The position numbers were made by a program, and so were the translations under genes. From an uncultured Pseudomonadota bacterium (lineage in GTDB: Bacteria > Pseudomonadota > Alphaproteobacteria > RF32 > CAG-239), in contig CACWSG010000011.1 of assembly GCA_902763535.1 (NCBI GenBank), forward strand, positions 1 through 37,862: a DNA stretch of 37,862 bases, in the 5' to 3' direction. Position 1 is the first letter of the stretch. The number at the start of each line of letters is the position of its first letter. This document shows positions 16,071 through 24,200 of this stretch, piece by piece. The notes below the pieces were generated by a model. That model ran no database searches, was not told the origin of the DNA, and was given only the letters and a program-made list of their open reading frames with translations.

Positions 16071-16460
16071 ATGGAAAGAAAGAAAACAACCACAGAGACC
16101 AGCTATCAGCTGCTCTTTAAAGATGCTCGTACAAGCTCAACCGTTTATCATCGTTTCCTCGATGCCCTTGCTGATGCAAGAGAGTACAAGGATATCGCCG
16201 GACTGGTGGAGACGACTTGCGTCTTTTACGAAAACGGCACCAGTGCCAAAAAAGGCGAGGCCTATCTGCTGCACGGCGAGCTTGTCAAGACAGATGAGCT
16301 GAAAGCCAAAGTAAAAGAACTCGGTGTAGAGTTCAAACTGCTGGGCGGCACTTTGCAGCTGAGCGAGTACGCCATTCTGGCACCATGCGGCTTGGCCGTT
16401 GCCTATGGCAAACAAGGTCGACTGTTGCAGGAATTCTACATTCCTGACAGCAGAAAATAG
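16071..16460 (+). CDS. Hypothetical small protein, single copy of a duplicated islet domain
   Basis: Encodes 129 residues; no family recognised. It is cytosolic and predicted alpha/beta. It resembles the C-terminal ~125 residues of the next gene: TSYQL against TSYKL; ALADAREYKDIAGLVETT against ALQKAREKGDVEGLLEVT; YLLHGELVKTDEL against YLLQGVVFPASEL; CGLAVAYGKQGR against SGIVGFVGKRVR. The leader (AAATTAAATTAAT before the ATG) has no Shine-Dalgarno sequence. Leu is mostly CTG/CTC here, unlike the TTG-dominated core genes, suggesting a different origin or expression class. It has its own promoter and a terminator hairpin at 16481-16520. Function unknown. Confidence 0.65.
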   Translation: MERKKTTTETSYQLLFKDARTSSTVYHRFLDALADAREYKDIAGLVETTCVFYENGTSAKKGEAYLLHGELVKTDELKAKVKELGVEFKLLGGTLQLSEYAILAPCGLAVAYGKQGRLLQEFYIPDSRK

Positions 16461-16480
16461 AATGAGTTGTGAAATTAAAC

Positions 16481-16520
16481 AAAGGACCTTCTGATCTAAA
16501 AAATGGTTAGAGGGTCCTTT
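16481..16520 (+). terminator. Hairpin terminator between the islet genes
   Basis: AAAGGACC (16481-16488) pairs with GGTCCTTT (16513-16520), with an inner TCTAA/TTAGA stem; a short T-run follows. Confidence 0.65.
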
Positions 16521-16547
16521 TGCAAAACAAATTAAAAATTTACTATT

Positions 16548-17138
16548 ATGAAAGATCTTGTAACTAAGCGATATACCTATCAATTCAAGAATGATATTGG
16601 ATATGTTGCCCGCTCTTGCCATAGTGCAAAAGAAGCTTTGAATGTTTTAGGTGAGCGTGATGATGTGAAAGTTGTCGTAAAAACAACTTACGCCTATAAA
16701 ACCGGTCGCTTTTGCACAGTACTGAAACAGGAAGAAATTCTACTCGAAAAGCTGACCGAATTAGAGCAAACCAGCTACAAACTGATATCCCGAGGCAAGC
16801 AGGTAGGGGACGAAGAAATCCTTAGTTTCACCAATGCGTTGCAAAAAGCGCGGGAGAAGGGTGATGTTGAAGGCTTGCTTGAGGTAACAAGCCGGTTTGA
16901 TCGACAAGGTAAGTTCCATGAAGTAAAGACTACCTATCTGTTGCAAGGAGTGGTTTTTCCGGCATCGGAACTCTTGCAAAGAACTGAAAAACTGAAAAGT
17001 ACTGCCATTTTTGTGCAGAACTTCAGTTCTCAGCTGGAGAAGAAGAGCACTATGTGCGTGATGACCCCATCAGGTATAGTCGGGTTTGTCGGCAAACGTG
17101 TCCGTGTGCTTGATGCCGGTTATGCACTAAACAAGTAA
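16548..17138 (+). CDS. Hypothetical protein with one and a half copies of the islet domain
   Basis: Encodes 196 residues; no family recognised. Residues ~74-196 are a full copy of the protein at 16071-16460. Residues ~8-72 look like a second, N-terminal half copy: YTYQFKND against TSYQLLFKD, AKEALNVLGERDDVKVVVKTTY against ALADAREYKDIAGLVETTC, LLEKLTEL in the place of VKTDEL. It is soluble with no signal peptide. No Shine-Dalgarno sequence precedes the ATG (AAAAATTTACTATT). Leu codon use is mixed. It is likely a product of internal tandem duplication. Function unknown; possible roles such as phage defence or regulation cannot be judged from sequence. Confidence 0.65.
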   Translation: MKDLVTKRYTYQFKNDIGYVARSCHSAKEALNVLGERDDVKVVVKTTYAYKTGRFCTVLKQEEILLEKLTELEQTSYKLISRGKQVGDEEILSFTNALQKAREKGDVEGLLEVTSRFDRQGKFHEVKTTYLLQGVVFPASELLQRTEKLKSTAIFVQNFSSQLEKKSTMCVMTPSGIVGFVGKRVRVLDAGYALNK

Positions 17139-17141
17139 AAC

Positions 17142-17178
17142 AAACCCCCGTTTGACCTTGAGGTTGAACGGGGGTTTT
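17142..17178. terminator. Bidirectional terminator between convergent islet genes
   Basis: A GC-rich stem of AAACCCCCGTT with AACGGGGGTTT (17142-17152/17167-17177) continues with TTGACC/GGTTGA-like pairing; T-rich and A-rich flanks. Confidence 0.85.
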
Positions 17179-17198
17179 ATTTTTGTTTTGCAACGGAC

Positions 17199-17561
17199 TT
17201 AGTCGCCTTGTGTTGCGTAGTGGCGAAGAAGGTCGCGCACACTTTCGTACTCTTTAGTACGAGGAATTCCCTCGAGCATGGCGCGAGCCTGCTCACGCAT
17301 GGATAGCACGTAGACATTGTCAGGTGCTGTATCGATGCGGTGTACGAGCTTTTGTGCTCGTTGAAGAGCTGTAACCGGTGACATCTCAGTGTAACGCGAC
17401 AGAATTCTGCGCGCTTCATGGAATTCTTCCGGGAGGCCTTTTTCTAGTTCTTCCATCTCTGTCAGGCGATCAGCCTTCTCGAGATAAGTCGATTTTTTGT
17501 AGTTTTCGACTGCCTTTTCGATGCAGGAGATTGCTTCCTGTTCATTCTTGAATTTTTTCAT
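17199..17561 (-). CDS. Hypothetical helical protein
   Basis: Encodes 120 residues; no family recognised. It is Glu/Lys/Arg-rich and fully helical (EAISCIEKAVENYKKS, LTEMEELEKGLPEEFHEARR, MREQARAMLEGIPRTKEYES), with coiled-coil potential and no signal peptide. There is no Shine-Dalgarno sequence before ATG 17561 (leader AATTTAAAAAG). Codon use (CTC, ATC, CGC, GAG) differs from core genes. It faces the islet genes 16071-17138 across the terminator at 17142-17178, so it belongs to the same islet by position and style. Function unknown. Confidence 0.6.
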   Translation of the reverse strand: MKKFKNEQEAISCIEKAVENYKKSTYLEKADRLTEMEELEKGLPEEFHEARRILSRYTEMSPVTALQRAQKLVHRIDTAPDNVYVLSMREQARAMLEGIPRTKEYESVRDLLRHYATQGD

Positions 17562-17604
17562 CTTTTTAAATTTTTTAATTTAACAATTATATTTTTCACA
17601 AGCT

Positions 17605-17633
17605 ATAAGACCATATTTTTGTCTAAAATGCAA
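17605..17633 (-). promoter_or_regulatory. Possible promoter of gene 17199-17561
   Basis: Minus strand TTGCAT (17633-17628) and TCTTAT (17610-17605) with 17-bp spacing. AGAC (17608-17611) and GTCT (17621-17624) make a short dyad within it. Confidence 0.4.
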
Positions 17634-17647
17634 GTAAAAAATGCAAT

Positions 17648-17682
17648 AAAAAAATCCGCCAATTTGTGATTTGGCGGATTTT
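17648..17682 (-). terminator. Intrinsic terminator of ettA
   Basis: AAAATCCGCCAA (17651-17662) pairs with TTGGCGGATTTT (17671-17682); on the minus strand a T-run to 17648 follows. Confidence 0.9.
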
Positions 17683-17692
17683 GGTTGGAATT

Positions 17693-19372
17693 TTAACGAG
17701 TTAAGGTTTTATACCTAGTGCGGTGAGGACGGACAGCATCTTCACCAAGGCGGCGAATCTTATCTTTTTCATAATCTTCAAAATTGCCCTCAAACCACTC
17801 AACATGTCCGTTGTCTTCATAAGCCAAAATATGGGTGGCTAATCTATCCAAAAACCAACGATCGTGCGAGGTTACCAACACACAACCCGGATAATTCATA
17901 ATCCCTTCTTCCAATGAGCGCAGAGTATCAACGTCCAAATCATTGGTCGGCTCATCAAGCAGGATAACATTGGCACCTTTTTTGAGCATTTTGGCCAAAT
18001 GCACGCGGTTGCGCTCGCCGCCGGAGAGTTGTCCGACTTTTTTCTGCTGGTCGGAGCCTTTGAAGTTGAATTGTCCGACATAAGCACGCGAGGGAACTTC
18101 CGCTTTGCCCAAAGTAACCATATCAAGTCCGTCGGAAATCTCCTCCCAAACATTTTTGTTGGGATCAAGCTCATCACGGGTTTGGTCAACATAACCCAAA
18201 TCAACCGTGTCGCCGAGACGAATCGTGCCCGAGTCGGGTTTTTCCTGACCGGTAATCATTCTAAATAAAGTGGTTTTTCCGGCGCCGTTAGGGCCGATAA
18301 TGCCGACAATTGCTCCCTTAGGGATACGGAAAGACAAATCATCAATCAAAATCTTGTCACCATAGCCTTTGGTGAGGTGTTCGGCTTCAATCACCAAATC
18401 GCCGAGGCGTTCAGTCATCGGGATAGTAATATTGGCGGTGGTGATTTTTTCTTTTTGCGCTTGGTTGAGTAATTCATCATAAGCACTGATACGCGCCTTA
18501 GACTTGGCTTGACGAGCTTTGGGGTTCTTTTGAATCCATTCCAATTCATTAGCTAAAACGCGCTGACGAGCGGTTTCTTCGCGAGCTTCTTGTTCTAAGC
18601 GTTTTTGCTTTTGCTGCAACCATGAGGAATAATTGCCCTCGTAGGGGATTCCCTGTCCGCGGTCAAGCTCCAAAATCCACCCCGTGACATTGTCTAAGAA
18701 ATAACGGTCGTGGGTAACCATTACAACAGTGCCTTTATAATCTTTGAGGTGATGCTCCAGCCAAGCAACCGATTCAGCGTCCAAGTGGTTGGTCGGTTCG
18801 TCAAGAAGCAGCATATCAGGCTGTTGCAACAACAATCGACACAAGGCAACGCGGCGTTTTTCGCCGCCGGAGAGTTTGGTAACATCAGCGTCGGACGGCG
18901 GGCAACGCAAAGCGTCCATGGCAATTTCGATAGTGCGTTCCAAATCCCAACCGTTGCAGGCGTCAATTTTTTCTTGCAGTTCGGCTTGCTCCTCAATTAA
19001 GGCATTCATTTCATCGTCGGTGAGCTCTTCGGCAAAACGGGCAGAAACTTCTTCGTATTTTTTAAGCAAATCGCGGGTTTCACCTAGGCCGTCCATAATA
19101 TTTTCCATAACATTTTTGGTAGGGTCTAATTTGGGCTCTTGTTCAAGATAACCGACTTTTACCCCCTCGGCAGCCCAAGCTTCGCCGTTAAAATCTTTAT
19201 CAACACCGGCCATAATTTTGAGTAAAGTGGATTTACCGGCGCCGTTGACACCCAAAACGCCGATTTTGGCTCCGGGAAGAAAAGAAAGAGTAATTCCCTT
19301 AAACAACTCTTTGCCGCCGGGGAAAACTTTGGTTAAGTTTTGCATAACAAAAACATATTGCACTGCTGCCAT
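17693..19372 (-). CDS. ettA: ABC-F ATPase, energy-dependent translational throttle EttA
   Basis: Encodes 559 residues. An ABC-F protein that binds the ribosomal E-site and adjusts early translation to the ATP/ADP level. Two ABC domains: Walker [10 protein letters not shown] (residues 41-49) with LSGGEKRR and [11 protein letters not shown], then Walker [10 protein letters not shown] with LSGGERNR and [11 protein letters not shown]. The linker [21 protein letters not shown] is the EttA-type P-site tRNA interaction motif, and the arm region is present. I chose the ATG at 19372 ([10 protein letters not shown]...), which has GGAG 7 nt upstream and matches the family N-terminus; the ATG four codons earlier has no ribosome site. 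Confidence 0.95.
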   Translation of the reverse strand: MAAVQYVFVMQNLTKVFPGGKELFKGITLSFLPGAKIGVLGVNGAGKSTLLKIMAGVDKDFNGEAWAAEGVKVGYLEQEPKLDPTKNVMENIMDGLGETRDLLKKYEEVSARFAEELTDDEMNALIEEQAELQEKIDACNGWDLERTIEIAMDALRCPPSDADVTKLSGGEKRRVALCRLLLQQPDMLLLDEPTNHLDAESVAWLEHHLKDYKGTVVMVTHDRYFLDNVTGWILELDRGQGIPYEGNYSSWLQQKQKRLEQEAREETARQRVLANELEWIQKNPKARQAKSKARISAYDELLNQAQKEKITTANITIPMTERLGDLVIEAEHLTKGYGDKILIDDLSFRIPKGAIVGIIGPNGAGKTTLFRMITGQEKPDSGTIRLGDTVDLGYVDQTRDELDPNKNVWEEISDGLDMVTLGKAEVPSRAYVGQFNFKGSDQQKKVGQLSGGERNRVHLAKMLKKGANVILLDEPTNDLDVDTLRSLEEGIMNYPGCVLVTSHDRWFLDRLATHILAYEDNGHVEWFEGNFEDYEKDKIRRLGEDAVRPHRTRYKTLTR

Positions 19373-19409
19373 ATCAAACTCCATAAATTAAACTTTGTTC
19401 ATGGGCTGC

Positions 19410-19438
19410 AATATAAGGGAAGCAAGCGGGAAAAGCAA
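19410..19438 (-). promoter_or_regulatory. Promoter of ettA
   Basis: Minus strand TTGCTT (19438-19433) and TATATT (19415-19410) separated by exactly 17 bp, downstream of the rplQ terminator. Confidence 0.6.
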
Positions 19439-19471
19439 CAAAAAAAAGAGCAAGGAAATAACCTTGCTCTT
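19439..19471 (-). terminator. Intrinsic terminator of rplQ
   Basis: AAGAGCAAGG (19446-19455) pairs with CCTTGCTCTT (19462-19471); on the minus strand nine T residues follow. Confidence 0.9.
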
Positions 19472-19490
19472 GAATTGTTCTGATGAAAAA

Positions 19491-20039
19491 TTACTCAGCT
19501 GATTTTTTGGTAGATTTTTTAGCTGTAGTTTTCTTTTCAGCAGTTGCTTTTTTAGCTGTTTCTTTCTTTTCAGCCTTTTTTTCTTCTTTGGCAACTTCAG
19601 CAGAGGCAGCTTTTTCAGCTTCGGCAGCGGCAGCTTTTTCAGCAGCTACTCTGGCTAAATCAGCAGCACCTTTGGCATTAACATCACGATCAACCAACTC
19701 GATGATAGCCATCTCGGCGCAGTCACCATAACGATAGCCGGCATGCAGAACGCGAGTGTAACCGCCATTGCGGTTTTTGTAGCGTTCGGCTAAAGTTGAG
19801 AACAACTTAGCAACAACTTCTTCATCACGCAAGAAAGACAATGCCTGACGGCGATTGTTTAATTGACCTTTTTTGCCCAAGGTAATCATATTGTCAACAA
19901 AAGTGCGCAAAACCTTAGCTCTGGGCAAAGTGATTTTGATTTGTTCATGACGCAATACAGCGGCAGTTAAATTGGAGAACAAAGCCTTGCGGGCATTGGT
20001 GTCCATGTTCAATTTTTTCTGTTTCATTCCATGTCTCAT
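19491..20039 (-). CDS. rplQ: 50S ribosomal protein L17 with Lys/Ala-rich tail
   Basis: Encodes 182 residues. Residues 1-120 are L17 (MRHGMKQKKLNMDTNARKAL..., GGYTRVLHAGYRYGDCAEMAIIELVDR), a large-subunit protein near the exit tunnel. Residues ~122-182 form an Ala/Lys/Glu-rich low-complexity extension (AAEKAAAAEAEKAASAE, then KKATAEKKTTAKKSTKKSAE), a feature of several alphaproteobacterial L17 proteins. AAAGGA lies 7 nt before the ATG. It is not next to rpoA as in most bacteria. Instead it has its own promoter (20167-20195), a ~120-nt leader with a hairpin at 20064-20081, and its own terminator. Confidence 0.95.
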   Translation of the reverse strand: MRHGMKQKKLNMDTNARKALFSNLTAAVLRHEQIKITLPRAKVLRTFVDNMITLGKKGQLNNRRQALSFLRDEEVVAKLFSTLAERYKNRNGGYTRVLHAGYRYGDCAEMAIIELVDRDVNAKGAADLARVAAEKAAAAEAEKAASAEVAKEEKKAEKKETAKKATAEKKTTAKKSTKKSAE

Positions 20040-20063
20040 GGCATTTTCCTTTCATTTGCTACT

Positions 20064-20081
20064 GGCTTGCAAGGGCAAGCC
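20064..20081 (-). promoter_or_regulatory. Hairpin in the rplQ leader
   Basis: GGCTTGC/GCAAGCC, a 7-bp stem with a 4-nt loop, about 25 nt before the rplQ ATG. It could take part in ribosomal-protein autoregulation; this is inference. Confidence 0.35.
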
Positions 20082-20166
20082 CGATAAAACTCTTCACAGA
20101 TACTACCTTCATAAATACCCGTGCATATCCTTGACAGACTCGTAAGAATCATCACAAGTTGAGCGG

Positions 20167-20195
20167 AATATAGATGATATTTTTTTATAATGCAA
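20167..20195 (-). promoter_or_regulatory. Promoter of rplQ
   Basis: Minus strand TTGCAT (20195-20190) and TATATT (20172-20167) with a 17-bp spacer; start near 20160. Confidence 0.65.
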
Positions 20196-20211
20196 GAGTT
20201 TTTTATAAAAT

Positions 20212-20239
20212 AAAAGCCATGCAGGGTGACATGGCTTTT
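20212..20239 (-). terminator. Terminator of the GalU-like gene
   Basis: AAAAGCCATG (20212-20221) with CATGGCTTTT (20230-20239); on the minus strand TTTTATTTTAT follows. It separates this gene from rplQ. Confidence 0.8.
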
Positions 20240-20261
20240 AAGACAGTTTTTTATCTTAGGA

Positions 20262-21149
20262 CTATACGAACATAGTGTCTAATAAATCACGGCAATATGA
20301 ACGCAAGTCAGGATCTTCCATCAAAGACAATTTTAGGTTGGCTTTTTCCAAATCTTTGTTGGTGCCGCAGTCAAAACGCAAACCATCGCACAAAACACCG
20401 GTCAGTTTCATGCCGCGTTCGGCAGCCAAGCCCATGGCGTCAGCCAAGTTAATTTCACCATTGGTGCCTTTTTTAACCTCGGGCAATACATCCATAATGG
20501 CATTGGGTAAAATATAGGGACCCATAGAGGCATAATTGGAAGGAACATCTTCCAATTTAGGTTTCTCAATTTTGCCTTTGGCATGGACGATTTTGCCTTC
20601 ACGAACGGCACCGGAAAGAACTCCATAACGAACAAGTTGTTCTTTAGGAAATTCCATAATGTTTTCAACCATGCCGCCTTCTTTTTCATAAACATCTAAA
20701 AGTTGAGCCAAAACGCCTTTGCCGTGCAGATTGATGTAAACATCATCAACCCACATAACTACGAAGTCGCGGTCGCCGACGATGTCTTTGGCCATTAAAA
20801 TGGCATGACCATTACCAAGAGGTTGAGATTGCTCAGCAAATGAAAATTTCATTCCTTCGGGAATAATATCCTGCAATGATTTTAAGAGGTCTAATTTGTT
20901 TTTTTCGCGCAAGTGATTTTCAAGCCAAGGATATGGTTTGTAATAATTCTCAAATAAATGTTTGCAAGATTGATCCGAATATACAAATACAATTTCTTTA
21001 ATACCGATTTCTTTACAAGCATCAACTGCATATTGGATAATAGGTTTGCTGTGTAAGGTTAAGAAACCTTTGTGCAATACTTTGGTTGCCGGAAGATTGC
21101 GTGTCGATAATCCTGCTACGGGAAGGATGCACACCTCAGGTTTTTTCAT
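20262..21149 (-). CDS. Divergent GalU-like UTP-glucose-1-phosphate uridylyltransferase
   Basis: Encodes 295 residues. It has the overall GalU nucleotidyltransferase fold: N-terminal PVAGLSTRNLPATKVLHKGF, SKPIIQYAVD, LGNGHAILMAKD, the metal/nucleotide segment VMWVDDVYI, and FDCGTNKDLEKAN near the C-terminus. GalU makes UDP-glucose from UTP and glucose-1-phosphate for cell-surface glycans. Several signature positions differ from typical GalU: GLGTR is GLSTR, PKEML is HKGFL, LLPDD is MWVDD, and GLGHA has an extra residue. The aligned Lys and Asp are kept, so activity is likely but substrate preference may differ. AAAGGAACAG precedes the ATG at 21149. It lies between AsmA and rplQ on the same strand but has its own terminator. 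Confidence 0.8.
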   Translation of the reverse strand: MKKPEVCILPVAGLSTRNLPATKVLHKGFLTLHSKPIIQYAVDACKEIGIKEIVFVYSDQSCKHLFENYYKPYPWLENHLREKNKLDLLKSLQDIIPEGMKFSFAEQSQPLGNGHAILMAKDIVGDRDFVVMWVDDVYINLHGKGVLAQLLDVYEKEGGMVENIMEFPKEQLVRYGVLSGAVREGKIVHAKGKIEKPKLEDVPSNYASMGPYILPNAIMDVLPEVKKGTNGEINLADAMGLAAERGMKLTGVLCDGLRFDCGTNKDLEKANLKLSLMEDPDLRSYCRDLLDTMFV

Positions 21150-21209
21150 TTGCTGTTCCTTTCATAAAAAACATAACATTATTATATATGTTAAGATATA
21201 ACGGTTGAA

Positions 21210-24200
21210 TTAATTTGCAATACGATTACTTCCTTTTTTCACAACGCCTACCTTGGGTTGGATTTCCGGTTCGGTGTCAATTTTCTGTTTTGTGAAATCA
21301 AGTACACGAACTTTTTCTTGATTGATATCTTCGTTGGCATTTTTAATTTCTTCCAAATCACGAGATACTTTCATGGTTTGGCCGGTTTTTTTGACACTTA
21401 TGCTACCGGTATTTTCTTTAATCAGGCGCGAATTTTCTTCTTTTTCGATTTGTTCGCGATATATGTTTATAACCTCGTCGATTTTTTGAGTTTCCATTTT
21501 ATCAAAAGCATCAATTGCAGTCTTTAAGTTGTTGCGCCCTTCTTGCATTTTGGTTAAGATGTCATTGAGGTCAGTATTGACCTTCTCATAATCGGTTGCA
21601 GGTATGGAAGGAATATTGCTTTTTATGGCAGCAGCATCGTTATTTAGCTTCTCCAAAAAGGCAATTTTAGTAGAAATTTCATCTTTGCGATGTTGAAATT
21701 CCTGGTCTTCGCTAAGGGAATAGCTGGTTTTTATATCTGCTAAACGTTCTTTATATTTTTCCAATGAGCTGTTGTAACTGAAGACTAATTGCTTTAATAA
21801 ATTATATTCTTCAGTGATTTGATTAGCGTAAGACTCCAGTTGAATTTTAACATCATCGGCATATATCTCATTAACTTTGGCGGACATATTTTGAATGGAT
21901 TGCTTGTAAAATTTATTTGTTTCATCAGCTTTTATAATGTCGGCATCTTGGAGATTTTCAATATCAAAAGCGGACATCTTTTCGGCTAAGGAAGCGAGGA
22001 CGCCGGCTAATTCTTGTTTAAGGGCAGAATATCTGACGGTAGATTTTTCACTGAATGCAGTTTGAATTTTGGCATCAATCTCTTTTTCTAAGACATTGCG
22101 TGCATCAGCGATTAATTCATCTGATAGTTTTTTTTGCTCATTCCAAGCATCAACCCGTTTGTTTTTTTCAGCTTCGACAACCTTAACAGCCTCGGCTTCT
22201 TTCATTTCAACTTTGGATTTGTAGAATTTTACCAGTGAATCTACATTAACATCGACTGTCGGATCAGCAATACTGTCTTTTAGTATGAATGAAAATTCCG
22301 GTAAATATTGCGGTTCAACAAATTTAGCATTAAAAATTGTATTCATTGTCCAATCGGCTAAATTGCCGTCGCCATAAATTTTTATTTTTAAATTATCGCC
22401 GGAAAGAGAGGTATCAGCCAAACTGAATTTGCCGTCGTTTATATTTATATGACCGATAAATTCCTGGAATTTTGAGTTGCCGCTTTTAAGAGCATCGCGC
22501 ACTTTTTCAGACAAACCGTCATTGCTTTCTCTTTTTAGCAGATCGCTGTAAATGGCAGTAGTGTCTATGCCTAAGACTACGGGAGAGGTCGCGTGTAATT
22601 CGGCAGAGCCTTTCAAATTACTCCAAAACTTGGACAAGCTTTCGGCAGATGATGACAAATTCCATGAGCTGGAGAATGTTCCGTCGCGAAGCCCATAAAT
22701 TTTTCCGGCAAAATCAAAATTATTAAGCGAGGCATCTTTAATCGAACCGTTCCAGTTAAGTGTCGGATTGTTATCCATATTTATGACTATTTCACTTTTA
22801 AACGGAGTATTATTATAAGTTCCGGTAAAGTCTTTTATAGATAAAGTACTGTTGAGTTTTTCTAAATTGAGTTTGGTTTCTTTTATGAGCCAATTTTGCA
22901 GTATCAACTCATCAATATCAATATCAGCTTTAAGATTTCCCGATATATATGGCGAATAATCAAAAATTATCTCTGAAGTATTGGGGCGAGACAAAAAGGC
23001 AGATGCGCCGCCGGATGGATTTACTTTGGCAATGGAAGAAGATTTGCTCTTTTGCAAAAATTTGCCAATATCTAAATGGTTGCTTTTAATTTGGGCGGTG
23101 TAATATGATTGTCCGTTGTTTTTTTCGTAGGACAAGTTGCCTTGTGCATTGATTTGCCCGATGTTAAGATCAATATCTTTGATGTCAAAAGCATCAGAAT
23201 TGCCGTTGATGTTGGCAGAAAATTGCAACAAGCCTAAGTTTTCGCCGTTTGGCTCATAAGGAGATTGTATATTGGAGAGAAAATTGTTAAAGCTGGGGTG
23301 CTTTAAGGTAATTTTACCGTCCAAATTCGTAGCACTTTCAGTATGGGCAATTTTACCGGCATATTCAACCTGTAAATTGCCGATAGAAATATTGGTGTTG
23401 ATGCCGGATTCATTTAAGGACCCGTTAATGTTTCCGACCGCGGTCAAGTGATTGAAACGTTTGTAATCAAGATTGGGAACTTTGAGCTCCAGTTTGTTGA
23501 TGAGAGAGGTTATATCATTGCAGTTAATATTGTAATTGAAATTTTCTAGTTGAGGAGTGGAGCCAAACCCTGATAATTTGCCTTGAAGTGTTATTTTAGT
23601 ATTGGCAATTTTATCAATGCTCAGATTTTCAATTTCAGCTGCTTTGTTGAGGATGTTACCCTTAAGAGCAACTTTTTCAAACGGCATACTTTCGTAGATG
23701 ATAAGGTCTGCTTTGCTATCAATAACCAAGTCTATGTCATTGAGAAATTGAGTTTGGTTAAAGCGATATAAAATGCGTTCAAGCCAGCTTTTTTTCTTTA
23801 TTTCATCAGGAAGAGGGGTGATATAGTTATCAAAGTTGATGGTGTCGGCTTGGGCGATAACTATCATATCTTTTCGTTCGCCGAGAATTAATCCGGCTTC
23901 ACCACTGATTGTGCTTTTATCAAGTGTCAGTTTGAAAGGAGCTACTTGAATGCGATCTAAGTTGCCGGAAAATTTGGCATCTAATACCAGATTTTTGTAA
24001 ACAGAAGGAGTTATTTGCTGAGGGTCAATTTTCAACCATTTAAACAGTTGCATCAGGTTGTCGGTGCGGACATTAGTAGAGCCTTTATAGTGCAACACAT
24101 TCTCAAGCGGGAAAATCTCACCGGCCAAAGTAAAACTGGTGTTGCCAGGAAGCAAAGCTTCAGCACTTTTAATATTCAACAACTTTTCATTGTATTCAAA

